Position numbers and translations under genes: made by a program
The notes under the pieces: model-generated
What the model saw: the letters and a program-made list of their open reading frames with translations, nothing else
What the model was told of the DNA's origin: nothing
The model's database searches: none
Shown here: in pieces, positions 1-6,720 of the stretch
Position numbering within the stretch: the first letter of the stretch is position 1
How the letters are laid out: each line of letters begins with the position of its first letter
Source: JAUXEH01 sp965602945
GTDB taxonomy: Bacteria; Acidobacteriota; Aminicenantia; Aminicenantales; Aminicenantaceae
Length of the DNA: 11,172 nt
Reading direction: 5' to 3'
NCBI GenBank assembly: GCA_965602945.1
Contig: CBFDBC010000124.1
Coordinates: 1-11,172, forward strand

Positions 1-732
1 CGCCAGGGCAGGCGAAGGGGAGTCTCGGAACCGGACCATTATGGGGAGGGGATGGGGATCTGTGCTGGGGACATCGGTTTTTTCCTTGCGTTCGAGCTTT
101 TTTCAGGTTTGAAAGTCGAGTGTGAGCTCCGAAATTCCGTGACCGAGATGTGGTCCAGCGAATTGTGTTTTGTGGGGCTGGCCCAGATGCAGGACCTTCA
201 TCTGGGTTCTTCCGAAATCCGAACCTCCGCACAGAACATCCTCGACCTGTATCTCTACAAGACAGCCCGGTCTTCGTTTTCCAGTCCCCTGGTAACAGGA
301 TGGGTCCTGGGAGGAGGCAGCCCCACGATGCGTCCCGGCCTGGAGTCCTACGGTGAACACATGGGCCTGCTCTTCCAGATCAAGGACGATGAGCTGGGGC
401 TTCTGGGCAGCCCCTCCCAGCTGGGGAAACCTGTCGGTTCGGATATCCGTGAGAACAAAAAGACCCTCTATCGTTGGCACCTCTTCAGGAGGGCCGACCC
501 TGGGGACATGAAGAGGCTGCACAGGATCTTCGGGAATCCCGATGTCGACCTGGAAATGGTAGCAGAAGTGAAGGATATGCTGGACCGCTACAAAATTCGC
601 GATGCGGTGCAGGATAAAGTCCGGCAGCTCCGTCTCCCGGCGGAGAAAGCCCTGGCCGGCCTCGAACTCCGGGACCGCCATCGCCGCATCCTCTTTGAGC
701 TGCTGGACTTCAACTCCCGGCGAACGAGATGA
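1..732 (+). CDS. Isoprenoid diphosphate synthase (polyprenyl synthetase family), 5'-truncated by window edge
   Basis: Predicted to condense isopentenyl diphosphate with allylic diphosphates to make farnesyl/geranylgeranyl-type chains in the cytoplasm. The reading frame is open from base 1, so the true start lies upstream; the 243 visible codons are about two thirds of a usual 330-350-residue enzyme. The first visible residues (QGRRG) resemble the arginines that end the first aspartate-rich motif, so that motif is probably just outside the window. Visible family marks are HYGEGMGICAGD (about residues 13-24), a YLYKTA lysine segment, and the second aspartate-rich motif FQIKDDELG with D129/D130, followed by GKPVGSDIRENKKT. 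The DDELG form, rather than DDxxD, resembles archaeal-type and some actinobacterial geranylgeranyl diphosphate synthases. The chain length of the product cannot be told without the residues before the first motif. It converges on the outer-membrane protein gene with 30 bp between stops. Family assignment is secure; the exact product is not. Confidence 0.9.
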   Translation, partial: RQGRRRGVSEPDHYGEGMGICAGDIGFFLAFELFSGLKVECELRNSVTEMWSSELCFVGLAQMQDLHLGSSEIRTSAQNILDLYLYKTARSSFSSPLVTGWVLGGGSPTMRPGLESYGEHMGLLFQIKDDELGLLGSPSQLGKPVGSDIRENKKTLYRWHLFRRADPGDMKRLHRIFGNPDVDLEMVAEVKDMLDRYKIRDAVQDKVRQLRLPAEKALAGLELRDRHRRILFELLDFNSRRTR

Positions 733-762
733 CCTTGGAGGGCTTCCTCCCCGCGATCCTGC

Positions 763-1437
763 CTAGAGAATGACTTCCAGCACGAACATGTGGCACTGGT
801 TGCGCAGCTCCAGAGTGGGGAGCGTCGGGCCGGTGGGCAGCGTCAGATCTGCCAGTCCGAGAGAGAAACGGTAGTCGAACACGAAACGCGCGTCCGGACC
901 GTTCACATCCAGACCCAGACCGAAGATCAGTCCGTAGTCCGTGCTCCTCAACCCGGTGATCCCCGACTCCGATTCGCCCAGGTATGAGTTCTTGATCGTG
1001 TATTTATCGTCGGCCAGGAGGGAAAGATAGGGTCCGGCCACGAGATGGGCCCCCAGCAGCTCCTGATCGCCTTTTATGTAGGCCTTGAGGAGAACGGGGA
1101 TCTCGATGTAGCCCAGGCTGTAGGTGGCCTTTATGGGGCCGATGGGCAGTGTGTCCTCGGTAAGGGTCTGTTTGGAGCCTTTTTTTATGTAGTATATCTC
1201 GGGCTGCAGGTGGAAGCGGTGGCTCAAACGCCACGCGATCAAGCCTCCCAGGGCGAACGTGGTTCCGTTCTCGGACGTGACCGAGTATCCTTTGCCGGAA
1301 ATCTCTCCTTGGCTCCAGTGGCGGCTTATGTTGAGGGAACCTTTGAGTCCGAAGCGGATGTTGGATTCCGCAGCCTGCAGTCCCAGGCTGGCGATCAGCA
1401 GCCCAACGAGAAGTAAACCGGTCTGTAGTCTTTTCAT
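763..1437 (-). CDS. Outer-membrane beta-barrel protein (PorT-like / OMP_b-brl_2 type)
   Basis: A 224-residue exported protein. I chose the ATG at 1437 rather than one 63 bp upstream because it follows AGGA at 7 nt spacing and opens a classic signal peptide (MKRLQ, a leucine-rich core, cleavage near LQAA at residues 20-23). The mature part alternates short amphipathic strands: RFGLKGSLNISR, TFALGGLIAWRLS, FHLQPEIYYIKKGS, LGYIEIPVLLKAYI, HLVAGPYLSLLADD, YGLIFGLGLDVN and RFVFDYRFSLGLADL. The order of LGYIEIPVLLK followed by AGPYLSLL is characteristic of the PorT/outer-membrane beta-barrel 2 family found mostly in the Bacteroidota/FCB group. It ends in VLEVIL rather than a terminal phenylalanine. 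It is the last gene of the leftward run, 67 bp after the small membrane protein gene; a weak promoter-like pair (TTGAAA, 17 nt, TAGGCT on the minus strand, 1472-1500) could give it independent expression. Its role (porin, assembly factor or structural) is unknown. Confidence 0.75.
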   Translation of the reverse strand: MKRLQTGLLLVGLLIASLGLQAAESNIRFGLKGSLNISRHWSQGEISGKGYSVTSENGTTFALGGLIAWRLSHRFHLQPEIYYIKKGSKQTLTEDTLPIGPIKATYSLGYIEIPVLLKAYIKGDQELLGAHLVAGPYLSLLADDKYTIKNSYLGESESGITGLRSTDYGLIFGLGLDVNGPDARFVFDYRFSLGLADLTLPTGPTLPTLELRNQCHMFVLEVIL

Positions 1438-1504
1438 TTGTCGATCCTGTTCGGGAAGTTTTCCAGAATCCAGCCTAACAAAAAGGGCCTCGATTTTCAA
1501 CGCC

Positions 1505-1678
1505 TCAGCCGCGTTTGCGGCGGATCCCGAGGGTGGCGCCGGCGAACCACAGGACCATGCCGGCCGTCATCAGTTGGGCATGCGCGTCCCAGGACAGGCG
1601 GCCGGCAAAGACCAGCAGGGATGGGGCCAGGGTCAGGATCAATCCGGCCAGGGCCGTGGCAAGCCAGATCCTACGCAT
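1505..1678 (-). CDS. 57-residue two-helix membrane protein, possible small subunit of the adjacent NCS1-like transporter
   Basis: The start at 1678 is set by GGAGGAG five nucleotides upstream, which lies inside the 3' end of the transporter gene. The two genes overlap by 8 bp (ATGCGTAG), an arrangement that favours translational coupling. The protein has a basic start (MRR), a first hydrophobic helix at about residues 5-25 containing TLAPSLLVFAG, a short polar loop (RLSWDAHAQ), a second helix at about 35-52 (MTAGMVLWFAGATLG) and a basic tail (RRKRG). The positive charge at both ends suggests both termini are cytoplasmic. An upstream ATG at 1726 would add 16 residues without hydrophobic character (WNSVCSPPGG) and is less likely. 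I do not know a named family. Tiny two-helix partners are known for other sodium symporters, for example MetS of the MetPS methionine transporter, and this protein fits that role by size, topology and coupling; the role is an inference. Confidence 0.7.
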   Translation of the reverse strand: MRRIWLATALAGLILTLAPSLLVFAGRLSWDAHAQLMTAGMVLWFAGATLGIRRKRG

Positions 1679-3062
1679 GCCTGCTCCTCCGGGGGGCGAA
1701 CACACGCTGTTCCAGGAAACTCGCACCGGTGTACAGGAACAGGGCCGCGAACCATCCGGGCAGCGCCTTGAAATACAGTTCGAGAGGGAGCAGGAATGCG
1801 ACCATCAAGGATACACCCCAGCTCACGGCCGCGGGCCAGTTGAAGGCGCGACGACCCTTCGCAGCGTAGTTCTGCTGGAGGTTGAGGCGCGGGAACAGCC
1901 AGAAATCGGCCAGGATTACGGCCCCCATGGGCATGAGGATCAGCCCGTAGAGGGCCACGAACTCCAGGAGCTTCATTACCACTGCGGGAAAACAGGCGGC
2001 AGCGGTCGTCACCAGCCCGGCCGCCAGTGTCACCTTCCAGCGTTTCCAGTTTGGGGTCACGGACTGGAGGGCCAGCCCGGCCCTGTAGAGCGTAGGGTTC
2101 GCTGTGGTCCACCCCGCGATCACCACGCACACGGCGCCGGCCGCACCTGCTCCCATATAGGCGATGGGTCCGGGAGCTACGGTCACATCTGCCGCCGCGC
2201 ACAGGATACCGGAGCTGATCCAGGCCACGTAGTGGCCCAGGAACATGCCGAAGGCGCTGGCGAAGCCGTAGGTCCAGCGCCGGGCGAAGCGGAAAAGCGA
2301 CAGGTCCGCCATCCCGATGTGCATGGCCAGGTTGCAGAACCAGGCAAAGAACATCACGTGCCAGAAGGTGAACTTCGACTGTCCTACCAGCGGCACTCCG
2401 GTCCAGATCCGTGTGTTGGCCACGTGCCAGAAATCGGAGATCGAATGGCATCCCAGCCGGGGGAGGACGGCCACAGCAGCGGCCACGAAAACCAGGAACA
2501 TCCACGGAGCACAGACCCTGGCAAAGAGGGAGAAGCGCTCGAATCCGAGGATGGCCAGTGCCGTGACCACGGCGCCGACCAGGAACACGACTGCCACCCA
2601 CAGAACCGAGTCAGGATACAGGTCCTCGAGTCCCGGCATCCGCATCCTGAGCGGAAGCCCCACGGCCGTGGCGGCCACCGCGATCATGGCGCCCGCCAGG
2701 AAGCAGAACATCAAGGCGTTGACGATGCTGTATACAAAGGTAAGAACAGGGCCGCAGATCCGCCTCAGGTGCCAGTAAAGCGTCAGGCGCACCTTCACTG
2801 CGATCGGGGCGCACAGGAACGCCCAGCTCAGGACGGCCAGCAGGTTGCCCACCAGCAGGCCCAGGAAAAGATCGGGAGCGGAGACACCGTGGGTCACGAA
2901 CAAGGGGCCGATGACGAACTCGGTCCCCGCCACATGCTCTCCGGCATAGGTCCCGACGAACCTGCCGAATCCCTGCAGCTTGCCGGCTGTGACCGGCTCC
3001 CGGTCGAACTCGTACAGGGCATCCAGCCGTTCGGCCAGGGCGGGTGCACGCGTCTGCTGCAT
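1671..3062 (-). CDS. NCS1-like (purine/cytosine permease superfamily) cation symporter
   Basis: A 463-residue integral inner-membrane protein with about 12 hydrophobic segments, the usual size for nucleobase:cation symporter-1 transporters. It starts at an ATG preceded by GGAGGAG. The soluble N-terminus (about 40 residues, LYEFDREPVTAGKLQGFG) leads into GTYAGEHVAGTEFVIGPLF; further marks are the loop CAPIAVKVRLTLYWHLRRICGP, TALAILGFERFSLFARVCAPW and GWTTANPTLYRAGLALQS around W318. That last segment parallels the W-T-T-A-N/D..LY.AGL stretch of cytosine permease-type proteins. I expect sodium- or proton-driven import of a small, probably nitrogenous or cyclic compound, but the substrate cannot be read from sequence. 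The N-terminal consensus differs from CodB, PucI or Mhp1, so this is likely a divergent NCS1 clade. It follows the PHP gene by 49 bp and overlaps the small membrane protein gene. Confidence 0.8.
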   Translation of the reverse strand: MQQTRAPALAERLDALYEFDREPVTAGKLQGFGRFVGTYAGEHVAGTEFVIGPLFVTHGVSAPDLFLGLLVGNLLAVLSWAFLCAPIAVKVRLTLYWHLRRICGPVLTFVYSIVNALMFCFLAGAMIAVAATAVGLPLRMRMPGLEDLYPDSVLWVAVVFLVGAVVTALAILGFERFSLFARVCAPWMFLVFVAAAVAVLPRLGCHSISDFWHVANTRIWTGVPLVGQSKFTFWHVMFFAWFCNLAMHIGMADLSLFRFARRWTYGFASAFGMFLGHYVAWISSGILCAAADVTVAPGPIAYMGAGAAGAVCVVIAGWTTANPTLYRAGLALQSVTPNWKRWKVTLAAGLVTTAAACFPAVVMKLLEFVALYGLILMPMGAVILADFWLFPRLNLQQNYAAKGRRAFNWPAAVSWGVSLMVAFLLPLELYFKALPGWFAALFLYTGASFLEQRVFAPRRSRHA

Positions 3063-3111
3063 GTGTCTCTCCTCCAGGGGGCCGTATTCGTGACCGGCTC
3101 TTACCCGGCTG

Positions 3112-4086
3112 TTATTTCCTCACAAAAACGGGCTGAGTGCAAGCGAACCTGCCGGAAGATTCGAAGACACGGGCCCGGACATAGAGCTCATCGCCCGTGA
3201 AGCGGTATTCGGCCCGCGTACCGTGTGTCTCCTGAAGGATCCTTCCGTCCTTGCCGATGAAAAAAGTGGTGTAGGTCACGTCCCGGTAGGGATCGATCTC
3301 CACCACGTATTCGCTTTTTGTCACACGGACATCCCTGAGTGTTACGCCGACGGTGGCATAAAAGTCGCCTTTTTCCAGGGCCGTGACGATGGCTCCGGGA
3401 GTCAGCTTGTCGGCCCGCACCATGATCCAGCCGGTTCCCGGATTGGATTTGAACTGGCTGAATTCTCCCAGGTAGTCGTGGGCATCGTCCGTGGCCACAC
3501 CATACATCAGGACGCCCCGGGACAGGACATTGTCCCAGATCTCTTCCATGCCGGGCCGCCCTCCCGCTCCGAAGTTGTTGCAGTCGTAGCAGATGTTGTA
3601 GAGTTCGAAGAGATGGACCCCCGTCAGTTGGGACATCTCCTCGTGCGTGAACGACCATTTCCAGTTGGGATGGTTGATCTGGGGAACCGCCCCGGCCCCG
3701 CGGATGGCATTCACATTGTTCTGCAGGGTCTCCACGACCGAATCCCCGTGCTGCGGATCGATGAGCTTCCGGGCGTCGAGCGCATTCAGGTGGACCGGGG
3801 TCCCCTTGTACGAATCCGAGACCTCTTCTCCCTGGATGAGGATGAAGTCGTCTTTGTCGTCTGTGTCCAGGTATCTGACCTCCGTTACAGTGTTGTGATC
3901 GGTGATCACGATGAAGTTGTACTCGTGGTCCCGATACCAGCGGATGACGCGCCGCGGAAATTCGTCCCCGTCCGAGTGGAGCGTGTGGCAGTGTGTGTTG
4001 CCCTTGTACCACCGCAGCTCCCCGGCCAGGCCCCGGCCTGCGCCAAGGAATAGAATGAGACATAGTACGGTTCCGATTCTTTTCAT
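3112..4086 (-). CDS. Secreted PHP-domain metal-dependent phosphoesterase
   Basis: A 324-residue exported protein starting at an ATG with AAGGAG 7 nt upstream. Residues 1-22 form a signal peptide (MKR, leucine-rich core, cleavage near GLAG). The PHP metal site is complete by eye: H32 and H34 in GNTHCHTLHSDGD, D39, H64 in VITDHNT, E87/E88 in QGEEVS, H99 in VHLNAL, H139 in QINHPNW, and D201/H203 in ATDDAHDY. PHP proteins are metal-dependent hydrolases, mostly phosphoesterases. After the catalytic domain, about residues 235-324 look like a small beta-rich domain (YATVGVTLRDVRVT, YVVEIDP, YRFTGDELYVRARVFESSG), common in exported PHP proteins. Most characterised PHP enzymes are cytoplasmic or polymerase-linked, so export points to an extracellular or periplasmic phosphate or other ester. 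It is 82 bp downstream of the lyase gene and 49 bp upstream of the transporter gene. The substrate is unknown. Confidence 0.88.
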   Translation of the reverse strand: MKRIGTVLCLILFLGAGRGLAGELRWYKGNTHCHTLHSDGDEFPRRVIRWYRDHEYNFIVITDHNTVTEVRYLDTDDKDDFILIQGEEVSDSYKGTPVHLNALDARKLIDPQHGDSVVETLQNNVNAIRGAGAVPQINHPNWKWSFTHEEMSQLTGVHLFELYNICYDCNNFGAGGRPGMEEIWDNVLSRGVLMYGVATDDAHDYLGEFSQFKSNPGTGWIMVRADKLTPGAIVTALEKGDFYATVGVTLRDVRVTKSEYVVEIDPYRDVTYTTFFIGKDGRILQETHGTRAEYRFTGDELYVRARVFESSGRFACTQPVFVRK

Positions 4087-4168
4087 GTCCGGCTCCTTTC
4101 CTGCATACGATATCGTGGCCCGGGCGCGGGGCTCGAGGTCCCCCTCACTCCCTGAGCCGTCTCCGGGA

Positions 4169-6493
4169 TCAATGCCCGACCTCGACCGAATCGCGCCAGT
4201 ATCTCAACTTGCCTTTGCCGCTCTGGTCGGGGCTGGCGTCGAAGGCCAGGCCGAAGAAGCCCTCCATGACGTCGACCAGGGTTTTTCCCTTGAAAAAGGC
4301 CTTGGTCAGGTTGACGATGGTGTAGTCCAGCCGGCCGCCCGTGAGCGAGGCAAAAAGGAAGTCGCCGTTGGTCTCGAAATCCCCGAAGGCGATCTTCCCG
4401 GATTCATACGTGTAGCGGGGACGCCGCCAGTCCCGGATCATATCCATGCGCAGATCATTCTTGACGCCTATGAACACGGATCTGTCTCCCGCCTCGATCC
4501 GGACGCCCATGCCGGCCCGGGGATGGTCCACGGGCATCATGGCGATGCGTCCCGCCAGAGCCTCCGGTGGCTGAGAGGCGCTGTGCGGCACCAGCACCGT
4601 GACCAGGCCCACGGTCTCTCCCAGCTCGAAATGCTGCGCTGTTGTCTGGTGTATGACCAGCTCGTCCTGGTAGTGCCGCTTCTCCGGTTCCACACCTTCC
4701 AGCCGGAACTGGGTCAGGGGGAAGGCGATCAGGAGGTGCTTGTCCTGGGGGAGTTCCTGTTTCTGAATGTGGTCGTAGACCGTATCGTACCAGTGCTCTC
4801 CCTGTTTGACGATCCTGCGTGTGTGCCAGAGATTGGCCAGTGTGAAAAAGTCCTCCTGCCGGGCCTTGAATATGTCGAACACGACAAACAGTTCCGGATC
4901 CTTGACGTAGGCGATCACTCGGTCCCACGCATATCCCATGTTGTCATCGATGAGCCGTGAGCGGCTGTAGTCGAAATCGGGAAGGGTTATGAAGTCGATC
5001 TTCTGGGTGCGCACGATGCGGTAGGAGCCGGCGTTGTGCAGGAAATCCAGCACATTCTGCCCGGGTACCGCGTCCCGGATGCTGTACCGGAATTCCCCCT
5101 GTTTCTGGCCCATGAAGATCTTTTCGGCCCGCACGCACAGCCGGTTGTGGAAATAATCCTGGCGAAAGGCGCCCAGTGGTCCGCTGGGCATGTAGTCGCG
5201 GTATCCCCCGTCGTGCAGGAGGACAGATCCCCCTGACATGAGCAGCACGAGCGAATTCTCATCGGCATGGCCGTGGGTCATCTTTTCCTCTTCCACCGGG
5301 ATGGTGTCCCGCAGGTAGTCGCGGAAATTGAGGCCGCCGTCCCCCTCGTCCCGGTAATTGAGCAGCAGGTAGGTGGAATCGTCCTGCCAGCCGCTGCGGA
5401 ACACGATCTTCTTGCCCTGGACATCTTCCATGACCTCTTTGGAAAGGCTTGAGGGCGCGGCGACCGGGATCTCATCGGTCCCCCAGAGGTAACAGTCCAT
5501 GAGGATGTAGGTCAGGCCCAGGCTGCGGGGTTGGGAAAAATCGATGAACCGGCGGGCGATGGTGGAGGCCGCCCATTTGAGCTCGGGATCATCGTAGAGC
5601 GCGGCTGCCGCCTCGAAATAAACCAGATACCGGCTCCAGTTATCATTCCAGCGCGCGTCTCCGAAATCCGGTATCATCCCGGCCGGGCTCATCAGGTGGA
5701 GGAAGTACTGCGCGTAGTAGTACATCTCGGGTGTCTTGAACAGTTCTTCCATCCTGCCCTGGGCATAGGCGTAGCCGCAGAGAGCGTACAGCCACACGGC
5801 ATGGTAGATGGTGGCGTCTTCGATCTCCCAATTCCCCCAGTTGTCGTCGCCCAGCGCGCGGCGCAGCATCTCCCACTCCGCGGCCTTGGGATGGTCGGGC
5901 AGGGCCCGCACCGCCCAGGCCAGCGACTCGGCCCGCAGGGCCGTGCGGTTCATGGTCCCCCATTCCTGCGACCGCAGCAGATAGGCCATGCTGTCGGCTA
6001 TGGTCTCCGCGACGACGGTGTGCTCCTCTGGGGAAAACAGGTCGAAGCCCTTCAGGATGACATATGCGCGGATGTAGCGCATCACCGTGAAGAAATCCGG
6101 GAGGGGAGGCGGGGCCTCATCGTAATCCGTCCGCCTGTCCGTGGCCGATTGGGGATAGATGGACCGGAAATCGCGGTAGGTGAGCAGCACCTTTTTCGCG
6201 CGCCGTGCGTACTCGTCGGCCTGTTCCCGTTCGTAGAGGTGGGCGAAGATCACGGCCATCTCCAGCAGGCCCCCGGGCGGCCGGTAGCCGAACACGTTCT
6301 CCGGATCGAACGCAGCCTCCCAGCGCTCGAGCAGTTCGTCATAGTGATCCCAGGCCCACTGGGCCGTATCCCTGGCATAGGCCAGGTATTCGCTGCGGGG
6401 GACAGGCTCCTGTCCATACGCCGGAGAGGCCAGCCCGGCCGCGGCGCAGGCGATCAGAGTGATCACGATCAAACGGGATTTTCTGACTTTCAT
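4169..6493 (-). CDS. Secreted heparinase II/III-like family protein (polysaccharide lyase fold)
   Basis: A 774-residue exported protein. The ATG at 6493 is chosen over longer in-frame options up to 6832 because AAGGAGA stands 9 nt upstream and the next residues form a signal peptide (MKVRKSR, hydrophobic core, cleavage near AYG-QEP at 27/28). The frame upstream has no such features and would overlap the divergent gene. Residues about 30-375 are helical and rich in W, Y and A (QWAWDHYDELLERW, GGLLEMAVIFAHLYE), matching the alpha/alpha-toroid of alginate lyase/heparinase enzymes. Residues about 380-774 are beta-rich and carry the heparinase II/III motif: H407 and H409 in THGHADENS, LLHDGGYRDY (D428, Y431, Y434) and H449/N450 in FHNRLCV. 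The C-terminus has FIGVKNDLRMDMIRDW and RPRYTYESGKIAFGDFET. Such enzymes cleave uronate-containing glycans by beta-elimination, but many members are uncharacterised. It is the first gene of the leftward operon, facing the HD-GYP gene. The glycan substrate is unknown. Confidence 0.85.
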   Translation of the reverse strand: MKVRKSRLIVITLIACAAAGLASPAYGQEPVPRSEYLAYARDTAQWAWDHYDELLERWEAAFDPENVFGYRPPGGLLEMAVIFAHLYEREQADEYARRAKKVLLTYRDFRSIYPQSATDRRTDYDEAPPPLPDFFTVMRYIRAYVILKGFDLFSPEEHTVVAETIADSMAYLLRSQEWGTMNRTALRAESLAWAVRALPDHPKAAEWEMLRRALGDDNWGNWEIEDATIYHAVWLYALCGYAYAQGRMEELFKTPEMYYYAQYFLHLMSPAGMIPDFGDARWNDNWSRYLVYFEAAAALYDDPELKWAASTIARRFIDFSQPRSLGLTYILMDCYLWGTDEIPVAAPSSLSKEVMEDVQGKKIVFRSGWQDDSTYLLLNYRDEGDGGLNFRDYLRDTIPVEEEKMTHGHADENSLVLLMSGGSVLLHDGGYRDYMPSGPLGAFRQDYFHNRLCVRAEKIFMGQKQGEFRYSIRDAVPGQNVLDFLHNAGSYRIVRTQKIDFITLPDFDYSRSRLIDDNMGYAWDRVIAYVKDPELFVVFDIFKARQEDFFTLANLWHTRRIVKQGEHWYDTVYDHIQKQELPQDKHLLIAFPLTQFRLEGVEPEKRHYQDELVIHQTTAQHFELGETVGLVTVLVPHSASQPPEALAGRIAMMPVDHPRAGMGVRIEAGDRSVFIGVKNDLRMDMIRDWRRPRYTYESGKIAFGDFETNGDFLFASLTGGRLDYTIVNLTKAFFKGKTLVDVMEGFFGLAFDASPDQSGKGKLRYWRDSVEVGH

Positions 6494-6563
6494 GTGGTTG
6501 AGTCTCCTTTTTTTCGCGGAGATTTGATCTGAAGAGCGTTCATGGTGTGTGCGACAGGCATTT

Positions 6564-6590
6564 TTTATATCAAAGCGTCGAAAATGGCAA
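6564..6590 (-). promoter_or_regulatory. Candidate sigma-70-type promoter of the lyase operon
   Basis: On the minus strand TTGCCA (6590-6585) and TATAAA (6569-6564) each match 5 of 6 consensus bases but are separated by only 15 bp, shorter than the preferred 16-18. If used, transcription would start near 6557, giving a leader of about 65 nt before the lyase start at 6493. The AT-rich context supports a promoter here; the exact boxes are uncertain. Confidence 0.35.
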
Positions 6591-6597
6591 CCCATTT
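6582..6597. promoter_or_regulatory. Interrupted palindrome AAATGG-N4-CCATTT, possible operator
   Basis: Six-base perfect arms (AAATGG and CCATTT) flank CAAC. The element covers the candidate -35 box of the leftward promoter, where a bound repressor would block the lyase operon. Arms of six bases are expected by chance at roughly this frequency in 250 bp, so only its position makes it notable. Confidence 0.2.
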
Positions 6598-6687
6598 CCC
6601 CGTCCGCGAAAATCACCCCTCGAATCACCGTTAAAGGCGATTGCTGATATTTCCCTGTATTTGCCATACTGAGGACAACTTGAACGA

Positions 6688-6693
6688 CATAAT
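6688..6693 (+). promoter_or_regulatory. Candidate -10 box (CATAAT) of the HD-GYP gene
   Basis: CATAAT matches 5 of 6 bases of TATAAT and lies 51 bp upstream of the start codon at 6745. No good -35 box stands at 16-18 bp: TTGCCA at 6661-6666 is a good match but 21 bp away. An alternative weak pair is TTGCTG (6641-6646) and CATACT (6665-6670) with an 18-bp spacer. A poor -35 box would fit activator dependence or another sigma factor. Confidence 0.25.
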
Positions 6694-6698
6694 TAGCG

Positions 6699-6720
6699 CG
6701 GTCAGAGATTTCTCTGATCG
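6699..6720. promoter_or_regulatory. 22-bp near-perfect palindrome upstream of the HD-GYP gene (probable operator)
   Basis: CGGTCAGAGA and TCTCTGATCG are inverted copies around a central TT. Nine of ten positions pair, and the only exception (G6701 opposite T6718) would be a G-U wobble in RNA. The inner seven bases (TCAGAGA/TCTCTGA) are perfect. The element begins 5 bp after the CATAAT box and ends 24 bp before the start codon, just upstream of the GAGGGAAG ribosome binding site. That position, around the expected transcription start, is typical for a repressor operator. It could instead fold in RNA as a hairpin with a 4-nt loop near the ribosome binding site. There is no T tract, so it is not a usual terminator. 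Confidence 0.5.

Larger units (their letters stand above)
6511..6612. repeat. Separated 10-bp perfect inverted repeat (TTTTCGCGGA / TCCGCGAAAA)
   Basis: TTTTCGCGGA at 6511-6520 is repeated in perfect inverted form as TCCGCGAAAA at 6603-6612. The copies are 82 bp apart and flank the candidate leftward promoter, one next to the ribosome binding site of the lyase gene and one upstream of the -35 box. A pair of this length by chance in 250 bp is unlikely but not extreme, a few per cent. It could be two half-sites of one regulator or coincidence. Confidence 0.3.

Noticed and set aside
737..750. Short hairpin GGAGG-GCTT-CCTCC between convergent stops
   Set aside because: Only five base pairs and no T tract on either strand; not a convincing intrinsic terminator.
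1438..1500. 21-residue N-terminal extension of the outer-membrane barrel protein
   Set aside because: It would place a charged segment before an evident signal peptide; the internal ATG at 1437 has AGGA at proper spacing.
1515..3200. Very long open frame on the plus strand across the transporter gene
   Set aside because: Its product is low in hydrophobic residues and rich in H, G, Q, E and R, as expected from the antisense of a GC-rich membrane-protein gene. It has no ribosome binding site or recognisable domain, while the opposite strand encodes a clear transporter.
4107..4116. Perfect 10-bp palindrome ACGATATCGT upstream of the PHP gene
   Set aside because: About ten 10-bp perfect palindromes are expected by chance in a window of this size, and it is not associated with a promoter-like sequence.
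5531..6532. Long plus-strand open frame opposite the lyase gene
   Set aside because: No recognisable domain and no ribosome binding site; it mirrors the codon bias of the lyase gene, which has a signal peptide and family motifs.
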